From Candidatus Cloacimonadota bacterium (GTDB lineage Bacteria > Cloacimonadota > Cloacimonadia > JGIOTU-2): 44,905 nt of DNA. Location: NCBI GenBank assembly GCA_030613025.1, contig JAUWMT010000018.1:1-44905 (forward strand), written 5' to 3'. Positions 8,461-16,831 of this stretch are shown one piece after another (within the stretch, counting starts at the first letter, position 1; each line of letters opens with the position of its first letter). The position numbers and the translations under genes are program-made. Under the pieces are notes generated by a model that did not search any database, was not told the DNA's origin, and was given only the letters and a program-made list of their open reading frames with translations.

Positions 8461-8745
8461 TATCACCTCTTTTGAACCAAATGATTATGAGTGTATAAAA
8501 ATAGTCAAACTTTTTTTACACAATAAACTCTAACCGAGCTTTTAATTCTAAACTCAGGTTTTTTCATCTACGCCAAATAATCAGGCAGAACCACACATAT
8601 CGAACTGACTTTCGCAGGTATTAAATTGAATTTTTGCGATAGAGAACACGAGAGTTTTCCATTTTTTCTTTTCTGATCTCTTTTCGCTTCCCGCTTTTCG
8701 CTCCCCTGTCGCGGCGTAGTAAACGAAGCCGGATCACTCTACGAT

Positions 8746-9864
8746 CTAGTGTCCTAAAATCCCCCAGAGCACACCTGCTGCAACTGCCGAACCGATCACG
8801 CCAGCAACGTTCGGCGCCATTGCGTGCATGAGCAGGTAATTGGATTTATCATATTTCTGTCCCTCCTGCTGAACCACTCGTGCAGAATCCGGAACTGCAG
8901 AAACCCCGGAAGCTCCAATAAGCGGGTTAATTTTCGTCTTAAGAAAGAGGTTCATAAACTTAGCAAACAATACACCTGCTGCGGTTGCAATACAAAAAGC
9001 AAAAGCACCCAAAACAAAAATTTTTAAAGATTTATAGGTAAGGAAAACATTCGCCTGAGTACTTGCACCCACTGCAATACCCAGTAAAATTGTGACAATA
9101 TCGGTCAAAGCATTTCGTGCAACGTTTGCAAGGCGTTCAGTTACTCCGGATTCTTTAAGAAGATTCCCAAGGAAAAGCATTCCAAGAAGTGATATCGCAC
9201 GGGGAGCGATAGCAGTGGTTACCAGCAGAGCAACAAGAGGAAATATTATCTTCTCGCGTTTATCCACAATGCGGGGATTTTTCATCTTTATAACCCGCTC
9301 TTTTTGTGTGGTCAGCAGCCGCATGATCGGGGGTTGAATGATCGGCACGAGCGCCATATAGGAATACGCAGCAATAGCTATCGGACCCAGAAGATGTGGT
9401 GCGAGTCGTGAAGAAAGAAAGATAGAAGTGGGTCCATCCGCTCCGCCGATAATTCCGATTGCACCTGCTTCAACAAGACTAAATCCAAGCAAGGTCGCAC
9501 CAAAGAAGGTCGCAAATATACCGAATTGAGCAGCAGCGCCAAGTAAGATAAGTTTCGGGTTTGCAATTAGTGTGGAAAAATCCGTCATCGCACCAATACC
9601 GAGAAAGATCAAAGGTGGGAAAATACCGGTCTTTACACCAAAATAAATATAGCTCATGACAGAGCCCTGATCATAGACTCCGGCAAAAGTACCGGGAATA
9701 TTGCCAAGTATAATTCCAAATCCGATTGGAACGAGAAGAAGTGGCTCATAATGTTTCACGATGCCCAGTGTGATAAAGATCAGACCTACGGCGATCATAA
9801 TAAGATTGCTGTAGTGCATGTGAGCAAAAGCAGTAGTATTCAAAAAGCTGAGGATTTCATTCAT
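8746..9864 (-). CDS. mmdB: Sodium-pumping decarboxylase beta subunit (methylmalonyl-CoA/oxaloacetate decarboxylase type)
   Basis: This 372-residue polytopic membrane protein decarboxylates the carboxybiotin carrier and couples that to sodium export. The family signatures GIIGGADGPTSIF, with the aspartate essential for sodium binding, and SAVPDSARVVQQ are present, among about nine or more hydrophobic segments. The start at ATG 9864 follows GAGGAAAG and overlaps the end of the biotin carrier gene by eight bases, which implies translational coupling. It is last in the operon. The family does not reveal by itself whether the substrate is methylmalonyl-CoA, oxaloacetate or glutaconyl-CoA; the epimerase wreck upstream of mmdA favours methylmalonyl-CoA. 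A stray copy of its 3' end lies at 4776-4850. Confidence 0.95.
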   Translation of the reverse strand: MNEILSFLNTTAFAHMHYSNLIMIAVGLIFITLGIVKHYEPLLLVPIGFGIILGNIPGTFAGVYDQGSVMSYIYFGVKTGIFPPLIFLGIGAMTDFSTLIANPKLILLGAAAQFGIFATFFGATLLGFSLVEAGAIGIIGGADGPTSIFLSSRLAPHLLGPIAIAAYSYMALVPIIQPPIMRLLTTQKERVIKMKNPRIVDKREKIIFPLVALLVTTAIAPRAISLLGMLFLGNLLKESGVTERLANVARNALTDIVTILLGIAVGASTQANVFLTYKSLKIFVLGAFAFCIATAAGVLFAKFMNLFLKTKINPLIGASGVSAVPDSARVVQQEGQKYDKSNYLLMHAMAPNVAGVIGSAVAAGVLWGILGH

Positions 9865-10300
9865 CTTTGCTTTCCTCAATTTCAACTAATAACTGATCTT
9901 CGAGAACTGACTCACCGATCTTCGCATTGATCTTCTTCACCTTGCCTTTGACCGGAGCGGTTATCTCAGATTCCATCTTCATGGCTTCGAGAATGGCAAG
10001 CAGATCACCTTCATTCACTTCATCGCCCTCTTTGACCTTCACATCCAAAATAATACCGGGAAGTGGAGCTTTGACATTGCCCGGACTGAGTATAGAATCC
10101 ACGCCCTTTCCGCTCAACGAAGGTTGCAAAGTAAGTACTTTTTTTGGTCGCTCAAGGGCTTTGTTATTCTTTCCGAATTCCGGCTCCATTTTTATCCTGT
10201 AGGCAATGCCATTTATCTCAACTTTTGCATTGAGCCCATCATATTCTATGACACGCCCTTCAAACTTTTCGCCATTAACTTCCATCTTATATGTTTTCAT
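9857..10300 (-). CDS. mmdC: Biotin carrier subunit of the decarboxylase
   Basis: The 147-residue protein ends in a biotinyl domain with the canonical EAMKMES motif; K108 is the expected biotinylated lysine. The domain starts at about residue 76 with VKAPLPGIILDVKVKEGD and is preceded by a Pro-poor linker and an N-terminal beta-rich region (MKTYKMEVNGEKFEGRV). It shuttles CO2 from the transferase subunit in the cytoplasm to the membrane beta subunit. It starts 13 bases after the stop of the gamma subunit and its stop overlaps the beta subunit start. No biotin ligase is in the window. Confidence 0.94.
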   Translation of the reverse strand: MKTYKMEVNGEKFEGRVIEYDGLNAKVEINGIAYRIKMEPEFGKNNKALERPKKVLTLQPSLSGKGVDSILSPGNVKAPLPGIILDVKVKEGDEVNEGDLLAILEAMKMESEITAPVKGKVKKINAKIGESVLEDQLLVEIEESKDE

Positions 10301-10313
10301 AAGTGTCCTATAT

Positions 10314-10820
10314 TTAATCTGTTATGATTGGTGTGCTTCTTTGTAATATTGGTCTGACACCAAAATTTGCATTCGGCATACGAAGTTTTGATGATTGCTG
10401 CCACGGGCTTATCTTTGCTCTTTTCATCGTGAGCAGCATTTTGCTGTGGTTCTCTACTTCATTTTCATGGAGAAATATTGTCATGATAACTGCGGTGAGG
10501 ATTTTCTGATCCAGTGGAGGAGCCGGTGTTTGTGATTGAATTGGTGAGATCGAAACGATCTTCTTTTTTAGATTAAGTTCTTTCTCGGTTTTGGACTGGC
10601 TCTTATCTTTCTTTTGCAGATGCTTTAGAAGGTCTATGATCAGCGCAATCAATACAAGACTGGCGAACACGATGATCATGCCTGCGAATACAATATTTCC
10701 AACTGTTGTTTTTGGAGTAATATCCTCTCTCTCAGATTCGACAACCTCTGCGAAGCATACAGAAGAGATCAGCAAAAGAACCAATACAAAAAATAGGATT
10801 TGTATGATTTTCAATTTCAT
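10314..10820 (-). CDS. Decarboxylase gamma/delta subunit (OadG-like small membrane protein)
   Basis: The 168-residue protein has a cleavable-looking leader (ILFFVLVLLLISSVCFAE) and a membrane segment at about residues 42-66 (IVFAGMIIVFASLVLIALII). A charged linker follows, then an ILTAVIMTIFL helix and a basic tail with W-Q-x-S-S-K-L-R. This fits OadG/MmdD, which holds the transferase and beta subunits together. The family is weakly conserved, so the call leans on position: it starts at the last base of the transferase gene and precedes the biotin carrier. Confidence 0.85.
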   Translation of the reverse strand: MKLKIIQILFFVLVLLLISSVCFAEVVESEREDITPKTTVGNIVFAGMIIVFASLVLIALIIDLLKHLQKKDKSQSKTEKELNLKKKIVSISPIQSQTPAPPLDQKILTAVIMTIFLHENEVENHSKMLLTMKRAKISPWQQSSKLRMPNANFGVRPILQRSTPIITD

Positions 10821-12370
10821 TATAAAGGAATGTTCCCGTGTTTTTTGGGAGGATTAGAATCCTTCTTTGAAGCTATCATTTCCATTGCCCTGATGAGTCT
10901 TCTACGTGTTTCCGAGGGTTCGAATATATCATCAATATATCCCTTAGAAGCTGCCTGGAAGGGAGTTGCAAACATCTTTCTGTACTCATCTTCAATATCT
11001 TTGAGATATTCTTCGGTATTTCCTGCTTTTTCTGCTTCTTTACGGAATATGATCTCAACTGCTCCTTTGGGACCCATCACTGCGATCTCGGCTGAGGGCC
11101 AAGCATACACGAGGTCTGCTCCCACATGTCTGCTGTTATAAACGCAATATGCTCCACCATAAGCTTTTCGTATGATCACTGTGATCCGCGGCACGGTAGC
11201 TTCTGCAATTGCATAGAGAATTTTTGCACCCTCTTTAATGATACCGCCATGCTCCTGAGTGACTCCCGGAAGGAATCCCGGCACATCTTCAAGAAAGAGA
11301 AGCGGTATATTAAAGGCATCGCAGAAACGGATAAAACGAGCACCCTTCTTCGAGGCATTGATGTCCAGACAACCCGCAAGATATTCCGGCTGATTTGCCA
11401 CAATACCGAGTGAATGACCATTCAAATGTGCGAAACCAACAACAATGTTCGGGGCAAAATATCGTGCTACTTCCATGAACTTTCCATTATCTACAATACT
11501 CTTGATGATCGCAACAACATCATAAGGTTTTGTTGGATCTTCGGGAACAATTGTATTAAGATTTTCACAAACTCTGTCAATCGGATCAGCGCACGCAACA
11601 ATTGGGGGTTCTTCAAGATTGTTATTGGGAATATACTGCATAAGATTTCGTATCAGAGAGTATGTTTCCTCTTCTGTTTCTGTAACGAACTGCGATACGC
11701 CACTCTTCTGAGCATGTACCATCGCGCCGCCCAGCATTTCTATGGTCACGTCCTCATGTGTAACTGTTTTTACGACCTTGGGACCGGTCACGAACATGTA
11801 GCTGTTCTTTTTATTCATTATGATAAAATCTGTGATCGCAGGTGAGTACACAGCACCACCGGCACAAGGTCCCACAATTGCAGATATCTGGGGAACAACG
11901 CCGGAAGCCATCACATTCTTATAAAAAATATCTGCGTATCCTGCAAGAGAATCCACACCTTCCTGAATACGAGCACCTCCGGAATCATTCAGTCCTATAA
12001 GCGGAGCACCCATCTTCATTGCCATATCCATGATCTTGCAGATCTTCTCGGAAACAGTTTTGGAAAGCGAGCCGCCAAAAATCGTGAAGTCCTGAGCATA
12101 TACATACACAAGACGTCCATCAATTGTTCCGCATCCGGTAACTACGCCATCGCTGAGGAATTTCTGATCCTGCATATCAAAATCCGTGCAGCGATGAGTA
12201 ACGAACATATCGAATTCCTCAAAACTGTCCGGATCGACCAATAATTTTACTCTTTCGCGCGCAGTAAGTTTTCCTTTTTTATGTTGAGATATTATTCTTC
12301 TCTCACCACCACCAAGGAGTGCTTCTGCACGGCCTGCTTTTAACTGTGCCAAACGTTTTTCTCTGTCCAT
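10820..12370 (-). CDS. mmdA: Carboxyltransferase (alpha) subunit of methylmalonyl-CoA decarboxylase
   Basis: The 516-residue protein is a crotonase-fold carboxyltransferase that moves the carboxyl group from methylmalonyl-CoA to biotin, or in reverse. Visible landmarks are the [19 protein letters not shown]-terminal block, [12 protein letters not shown] and [12 protein letters not shown] of the first oxyanion hole, and [12 protein letters not shown] with [13 protein letters not shown] and [17 protein letters not shown] in the second half. The start is ATG 12370 ([10 protein letters not shown]), preceded by GAGGAG at the right distance; the frame stays open farther upstream, but that stretch is epimerase remnant. 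Length matches the family. It leads the operon mmdA-gamma-biotin carrier-mmdB. Confidence 0.92.
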   Translation of the reverse strand: MDREKRLAQLKAGRAEALLGGGERRIISQHKKGKLTARERVKLLVDPDSFEEFDMFVTHRCTDFDMQDQKFLSDGVVTGCGTIDGRLVYVYAQDFTIFGGSLSKTVSEKICKIMDMAMKMGAPLIGLNDSGGARIQEGVDSLAGYADIFYKNVMASGVVPQISAIVGPCAGGAVYSPAITDFIIMNKKNSYMFVTGPKVVKTVTHEDVTIEMLGGAMVHAQKSGVSQFVTETEEETYSLIRNLMQYIPNNNLEEPPIVACADPIDRVCENLNTIVPEDPTKPYDVVAIIKSIVDNGKFMEVARYFAPNIVVGFAHLNGHSLGIVANQPEYLAGCLDINASKKGARFIRFCDAFNIPLLFLEDVPGFLPGVTQEHGGIIKEGAKILYAIAEATVPRITVIIRKAYGGAYCVYNSRHVGADLVYAWPSAEIAVMGPKGAVEIIFRKEAEKAGNTEEYLKDIEDEYRKMFATPFQAASKGYIDDIFEPSETRRRLIRAMEMIASKKDSNPPKKHGNIPL

Positions 12371-12384
12371 GTATCTCCTCGCTC

Positions 12385-12617
12385 TTACGCTTCCATACAG
12401 AGTTCGAGCAAAACTCGGTTCGTTGATCTGGGATGAACCAAAGACAATTTTTGTGCCGTGTGCACCATTGCGGGGAACGGTATCTATCATACGAATTCCC
12501 TTTTGTTCATATTCCTGCATCATCGACTATGGAATCTTTAACTTTTATTTTTTCTATAGTGTCCGATTTTTGAACAGACTCTTTAACAAATTTTCCTAAA
12601 GAATTCTTTTTCATCAT
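12385..12617 (-). pseudogene. Methylmalonyl-CoA epimerase remnant (mce), at least two frameshifts
   Basis: Minus-strand reading gives in pieces the C-terminal half of a methylmalonyl-CoA epimerase. First comes SLGKFVKE...IKVKDSIVD from ATG at 12617 (the start of the visible part), then in a second frame [20 protein letters not shown] and TKIVF, then in a third frame [17 protein letters not shown] with TAA at 12385-12387. Removing one base of the CC at 12438-12439 joins the last two pieces into the family's usual KIVFVHPRST. The second shift lies near 12522. The N-terminal glyoxalase half is absent. The intact gene would have ended 14 bases before mmdA, the usual operon order. Confidence 0.75.
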
Positions 12618-12623
12618 AATAAC

Positions 12624-12654
12624 TTGTTGCAACAAACTGCTTTAAGCTTGTCAA
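12624..12654 (-). promoter_or_regulatory. Candidate promoter and palindromic operator of the mmd operon
   Basis: TGTCAA at 12649-12654 reads TTGACA on the minus strand, a consensus -35 box facing the mmd operon. Between it and the epimerase remnant lies the perfect 12-base palindrome TTGTTGCAACAA (12624-12635), with partial symmetry extending outward. No convincing -10 is seen at 17 bases. Operator function is inferred from symmetry and position only. Confidence 0.3.
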
Positions 12655-12739
12655 ATATTAGGACGAATTTTCATTTATAGTCAAATAAAATATTTCCGCA
12701 CTGTCTTAACTGCAAAAAAAAGAGATGTCATCCATCCAC

Positions 12740-12936
12740 TAGCCGACGAATCGCAGAGCTTGTAATAAATAATTACCATGCATTCTTTTCAACTTAAGAC
12801 ATGCTCTTCGACATGTCTCAAGTTTCCGCTGAGTTATATCGCTTACAAAAAATATTTGTCCCCCTGATCCCTTTTTATTTGGAAGGCAAATCGCTCTCCT
12901 GTCGCGGCGTAGTTTTGACGAAGCCGGATCACTCTT
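12740..12936. repeat. Interspersed repeat, copy related to 33550-33682 and 8703-8740
   Basis: Within the gene-free gap 12655-12999, AACTTAAGACATGCTC (12791-12806) with flanking GAGCTTGT(A/G)ATAA recurs at 33584-33640. TGTCGCGGCGTAGT...GAAGCCGGATCACTCT at 12900-12935 recurs at 8707-8740 and, in part, at 33552-33580. No coding potential is credible here. The pieces occur in different orders in different copies, which suggests decayed or composite repeats. Confidence 0.5.
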
Positions 12937-12999
12937 CACTCTCTTGAATTGATATATCTATGAAATTTTTCAGGGTATGCAAGAATGAATCTAAATTTA

Positions 13000-13005
13000 T
13001 TGACA
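13000..13005 (+). promoter_or_regulatory. Candidate -35 box upstream of the FadL-like gene
   Basis: TTGACA ends 58 bases before the ATG at 13064. An AT-rich TATATAAAAATAAT stretch follows at 13037-13050, but at wider spacing than the usual 17 bases. A very similar word plus context (TTGACAA...TTTTCAGA) precedes sucC at 33755, supporting shared promoter use. Confidence 0.3.
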
Positions 13006-13063
13006 AATTTTCAGAGGTTTTTTCTTTCGAATAACCTATATAAAAATAATGAAAGGAGTAGGT

Positions 13064-14338
13064 ATGAAAAAAGGACTATTAGTTCTATTTCTAGTTACTA
13101 TCTTCGTAGTATCTTCCCTCTTTGCAAATGGTCTCAGTCTAAACAGTATAGGCCCGAGAGCTTTGGGAATGGGTGGAGCAATGGTGGGTCTTGCTGACGA
13201 TCCCACCGCAATCTATTGGAATCCGGCAGGTTTAGCAGGTCAAAATTCCTCACTCTATTTCTTTGCCACAGATATCATTCCCTTTGGCACTTACAAGTCA
13301 AAATCAGAAGATTGGGGTTATCCAGCTGGGTATTTCACAATTGATGCAAAAACTAAAACACATCATTATCTTGGCCCAAATCTCTTCGCAAATTACAACA
13401 TGGGTAACCTTGCCCTTGGTCTGGGTGTCTTTGTCCCTGCAGGTCTCGGAGCTGAATATAATGGGGATGATCTAATTCCTATCTCTGGAGGTTCCCTTGA
13501 ATGGATGTCTAAGATCGCTGTAATAAACATTGCACCAACAATTGCATACAAGATCAATGATATGTTCTCCCTCGGTGTAACAGGTAATATCTTCTATGGT
13601 ATGTTTGATATGAAGAAACCTTCAACCTATACAGATTCTACCGGTCTTCATGGGGTTCAATATACCGAATCCTCAACAGGAACAGGATTTGGTGTTTCAG
13701 GTGGTTTGCTCTGCAAATTATCAGAAATGATCCAGTTTGGTGTGAGTGCTCGTACAGAGATCAAAGTTACCATGAGTGGTGAAGCTGAAAATGCACTCAT
13801 GGTTGCTCAGGGTGGTCCTGCAACCAGTGATTTTGACCGTGATGTTGCTTGGCCTCTTTGGGCTGCTTTCGGCGTCGCAGTAAAACCAATGGAGAATCTT
13901 ACCATTACTGCTGATGCACAATATAGCCAGTGGGCTAAAAGTGAAGATACATTCAAGACAGAATTTAAGGATCCCGTTTGGAAAGCCGTAACTGCTGCTA
14001 CCAGTGATGATACTTTTGTGCTTGACTGGAAAGATTGTATCCAGTACCGTTTAGGTCTCGAATACATGGCATGTGAAAAATTAGCTCTCCGTGCAGGTTA
14101 TTATTATGACCCGGCACCAGCTCCGGATGAAACTCTTACTATCCTCTTCCCCTCCTCCACAAACAATGTCGTCACAGCAGGTGTGGGTTTCTGTGTTGGT
14201 AAATTTGATATCGATTTCGGTCTTGAATATCTCATGGGTAAAGAGCGTGATGTAGCCAAATTAGCACATAACATGCCCGGAAAACACAAACTCGACATCT
14301 TTGCTTTCAGTCTTGCTATTGGAATGGGCTTAATGTAG
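13064..14338 (+). CDS. OmpP1/FadL-family outer-membrane transport protein
   Basis: The 424-residue protein starts at ATG 13064 after AAAGGAG (13052-13058). It has a signal peptide (MKKGLLVLFLVTIFVVSSLF, ANG) followed by the FadL/TodX hatch signature: GPRALGMGGAMVGLADDPTA and IYWNPAGLAG. The rest alternates as expected for a 14-strand barrel and ends in a hydrophobic strand (FSLAIGMGLM). Members take up hydrophobic compounds such as long-chain fatty acids or aromatics across the outer membrane; the cargo here is unknown. The gene stands alone, with its own terminator just downstream. Confidence 0.88.
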   Translation: MKKGLLVLFLVTIFVVSSLFANGLSLNSIGPRALGMGGAMVGLADDPTAIYWNPAGLAGQNSSLYFFATDIIPFGTYKSKSEDWGYPAGYFTIDAKTKTHHYLGPNLFANYNMGNLALGLGVFVPAGLGAEYNGDDLIPISGGSLEWMSKIAVINIAPTIAYKINDMFSLGVTGNIFYGMFDMKKPSTYTDSTGLHGVQYTESSTGTGFGVSGGLLCKLSEMIQFGVSARTEIKVTMSGEAENALMVAQGGPATSDFDRDVAWPLWAAFGVAVKPMENLTITADAQYSQWAKSEDTFKTEFKDPVWKAVTAATSDDTFVLDWKDCIQYRLGLEYMACEKLALRAGYYYDPAPAPDETLTILFPSSTNNVVTAGVGFCVGKFDIDFGLEYLMGKERDVAKLAHNMPGKHKLDIFAFSLAIGMGLM

Positions 14339-14361
14339 ATAAACAACAAATTTCTTTCTCA

Positions 14362-14395
14362 ACGGCTCGGGTTAATCCCTGAGCCGTTTTTTTTT
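14362..14395 (+). terminator. Rho-independent terminator after the FadL-like gene
   Basis: ACGGCTCGGG (14362-14371) pairs with CCCTGAGCCGT (14377-14387, one bulged T) over a TTAAT loop and is followed by eight further T residues. It lies 24 bases after the stop codon. TTGACA at 14394-14399, just past the T run, may be the -35 of the next gene. Confidence 0.88.
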
Positions 14396-14496
14396 GACAA
14401 AAATTATTTAACTTATCTAAGTGGTATTAAATAAGTAGATATCAATGAAAAACTGAGCTAAAAGTATAATTCTGATGAGCGTATTTATGTGGAGAA

Positions 14497-14916
14497 ATGA
14501 TGAGCACATCATCTTATGCGAGCATATCTCGGCGATTGGTGGCATTTTTACTTGATCTGCCATTCATAATAGTACTATACTACGTATGCGGTTCTATCTG
14601 CATCTTCTTAGAGGATGCATGGGGTTTCATATTTGATACTTACATTATTATGTATATCATTTTTATCATTGTTTATTTTTGTGCGTTTGAATGTTCTCCC
14701 ATGCAGGGAACTTTGGGGAAAGCGCTCATCGGTATCCAGATACAAAATAGTCATGACGATTCCGGAATCACCTTCATGACCGCTCTTTTGCGTCTCGTAG
14801 TAAAAATATTTTCGATACTGTTTTTTGGATTCGGAATACTACTTATTATCTTTACAAAAAAGCATCAAGGGTTACATGACCTGATCGCTGGAACAGTGGT
14901 GGTGAAAGAGGAATAA
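14497..14916 (+). CDS. RDD-family membrane protein
   Basis: The 139-residue protein opens with the RDD pattern SISRRLVAFLLDLPFIIVLY (Arg, then Asp-Leu in the first membrane helix). It has two further hydrophobic helices (FDTYIIMYIIFIIVYFCAF and IFSILFFGFGILLIIFTKK), the loop GTLGKALIGIQI, and the C-terminal HQGLHDLIAGTVVV motif typical of the family. RDD proteins are small inner-membrane proteins, some linked to ion exchange or stress; no specific role is inferred. Two adjacent ATG codons (14497, 14500) follow GGAG at 14491; either could serve. Confidence 0.88.
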   Translation: MMSTSSYASISRRLVAFLLDLPFIIVLYYVCGSICIFLEDAWGFIFDTYIIMYIIFIIVYFCAFECSPMQGTLGKALIGIQIQNSHDDSGITFMTALLRLVVKIFSILFFGFGILLIIFTKKHQGLHDLIAGTVVVKEE

Positions 14917-14980
14917 GATTTAAAATAATTTCTAAATCCTCCCGACCTGTCGGGACTAATTACAAATAAAATGCCAAAAC

Positions 14981-15187
14981 TCAAATGTCAAAGTAATTTT
15001 TTTTCCTTGATTTAATTACAATTGATGAGAAAATTAAATTTATATCGTTATCTTCTTTCCAATAAATTTTTGCTTTTTCTTTTAATCGTGGAACTGCTTT
15101 TGAAATCATCCTCAACCAATGTTTTGATTCTTTAGCCCACTTTTTGCAAATACCTATTTTATGTTCGAAATCTTTTTTTATTTGCCA
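14981..15187 (-). pseudogene. Four-helix-bundle (23S rRNA IVS/S23-type) protein, C-terminal remnant
   Basis: In the gene-free gap 14917-15341, the minus strand reads KKDFEHKIGICKKWAKESKH then WLRMISKAVPRLKEKA to a TGA at 14981-14983. This matches the later helices of four-helix-bundle proteins, whose usual pattern is KxDFxxKxxIALKEAxExxYWLxLI. The N-terminal helices are missing: upstream the frame passes into low-complexity sequence (AATTACAAATATCTAATTTC on the minus strand) with no start. CCCGAC..GTCGGG at 14941-14953 is a separate small inverted repeat. An intact member of this family lies at 40949-41434. Confidence 0.65.
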
Positions 15188-15341
15188 TTTGTCATCAGCC
15201 AGTGGGCAGACAAGTAATGTTATTTGAAATTTCGTTAGAAATTAGATATTTGTAATTAGAAATTTATTTTCAGGATGGATATTACTCAAAAACATCATAT
15301 TAATCTTTAATAATATCTACTGCGAAACCTGAGTAAGAGTT

Positions 15342-16796
15342 TTACTGCACCTGTTCAACAGCCCACTTTAATGCATCCTGAAGCATCTCCTGATCAGGAG
15401 ACTTGATAAAACCATTCTCAGTAAGTGAAGTGGTGAGATTTCGCGCATATTCAATATCTCTTTTTGCTATATTGAATGCCTCTTCGCGTGTCATTTTTAT
15501 TCTGGCAACACCATTTTTGATCGCCTGCATTGCGACATCGGCAGCTTCTTCAGGAAAGACATTCGCTTCATCCATTTTAGGAACAATATTTTCAGGATCG
15601 ATGCCGCGCTTTTCTGCATAATTTGCCAGAGAGTAGGCAGCAGCAATAGCCATCTCATCTGTAACTTTCTTTGCACGGACAATAAGAGCACCTTTTAGAA
15701 TACCCGGGAATCCAAGTGAATTATTTACCTGGTTCGTGAAATCACCGCGCCCGGTAGCAACGATGAATGCTCCAGCTTCTTTGGCTGCATAAGGATAGAT
15801 TTCCGGCACGGGATTTGCGCAGGTAAAGACAATTGATTTATCAGCCATCGAGCTTATCCATTCGGGTTTCACAGTATCCGGACCAGGTTTGGAAAGTGCA
15901 ATAAGCACATCTGCACCTTTCATAGCTTCTGCAAAATCATTGATCCTGTCAGAATTTGTCTTTTGACAGAGTTCCCACTTGCGGTAGAAACGTTTATCGG
16001 CTTTGATGTCTTCTCTGCCTGCATGCAATCCGCACTTGGAATCAAACATAATAATCTTTTTGGGATCGCCGCCTGCAGTAATAATTATCCTGGCGATCGT
16101 GGTATTTGAAGCACCGGCGCCAAGCATAGTAATGCGTACATCTTCGATCTTCTTATCTGCAAGTTTTAGTGCATTAATAAGTCCGGCAAGCGTCACACAA
16201 GCAGTACCTTGCGCATCATCATGCCATACGGGAATGTCACACTCTTCCCGAAGAGTATCCAGCACTTTATAACAATTTGGCTGAGAAATATCTTCAAGAT
16301 TGATCGCTCCAAAACTGGGCTGGCACATCTTCACAAACTCGATTATCTTATCGGGATCGTGCTCGCCCTTATCATTATAACTATCAACACAAAGCGCAAC
16401 AGCATCCACACCGCCGAGATATTTCATAAGGAATGCTTTTCCTTCCATCACCCCGAGACCTCCCGGAGGAGTACAGTCACCATCTCCCAGCACACGTGTC
16501 GAATCACTCACCACAGCAACGAGATTACCTCTGTTGGAAAGGTCAAAAGAAGTATCATTATCATCACGAATGGTAGTTGATATCTCGGACACGCCCGGAG
16601 TGTACCATACGTTGAACCAGTTGAAACCAAAAACTGCTGCTTTCGGCACAGTCTGGATCTTTCCACTGTAAAAACGATGGGCTAATGCCGCAAGCTTTTT
16701 CAAAAATAAAGTTTTCGCTCGAGCTTTCTGTTCTTCGGTGAAGTCATCAGGAAAGACTTCATCCAGATTCTTCAATGAGAGTTCGACTTTTTTCAT
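15342..16796 (-). CDS. NAD(P)-dependent malic enzyme
   Basis: The 484-residue enzyme oxidatively decarboxylates malate to pyruvate and CO2, or the reverse. It shows VWYTPGVSEIS with the catalytic tyrosine, STRVLGDGDCTPPGGLGVME, the metal-binding LEDI and WHDDAQGTACV, and the dinucleotide site LGAGASNTTIARI. The length suits the short bacterial type without the phosphotransacetylase tail. The start ATG 16796 follows GGAGG by 10 bases. It begins 35 bases after the periplasmic adaptor gene on the same strand and may share its transcript. With fumarase and the sodium-pump decarboxylase it links succinate and pyruvate. Confidence 0.93.
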   Translation of the reverse strand: MKKVELSLKNLDEVFPDDFTEEQKARAKTLFLKKLAALAHRFYSGKIQTVPKAAVFGFNWFNVWYTPGVSEISTTIRDDNDTSFDLSNRGNLVAVVSDSTRVLGDGDCTPPGGLGVMEGKAFLMKYLGGVDAVALCVDSYNDKGEHDPDKIIEFVKMCQPSFGAINLEDISQPNCYKVLDTLREECDIPVWHDDAQGTACVTLAGLINALKLADKKIEDVRITMLGAGASNTTIARIIITAGGDPKKIIMFDSKCGLHAGREDIKADKRFYRKWELCQKTNSDRINDFAEAMKGADVLIALSKPGPDTVKPEWISSMADKSIVFTCANPVPEIYPYAAKEAGAFIVATGRGDFTNQVNNSLGFPGILKGALIVRAKKVTDEMAIAAAYSLANYAEKRGIDPENIVPKMDEANVFPEEAADVAMQAIKNGVARIKMTREEAFNIAKRDIEYARNLTTSLTENGFIKSPDQEMLQDALKWAVEQVQ

Positions 16797-16831
16797 CGGT
16801 TTTATTCCTCCACATCTGTATTTGTGTATTA

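Noticed and set aside
12371-12523. N-terminal extension of mmdA in the same frame
   Set aside because: The extension encodes epimerase sequence plus a frame-shifted tail; the canonical start with GAGGAG at 12370 gives the normal family length.
10324-12599. Many plus-strand ORFs of 60-145 codons opposite the mmd operon
   Set aside because: They mirror the codon bias of the strongly conserved minus-strand genes, have no ribosome-binding sites or recognisable domains, and overlap the true genes fully.
12739-12939. 66-codon minus-strand ORF in the repeat-rich gap
   Set aside because: It consists of interspersed repeat sequence, lacks a ribosome-binding site, and the matching copy at 33.6 kb does not keep the frame.
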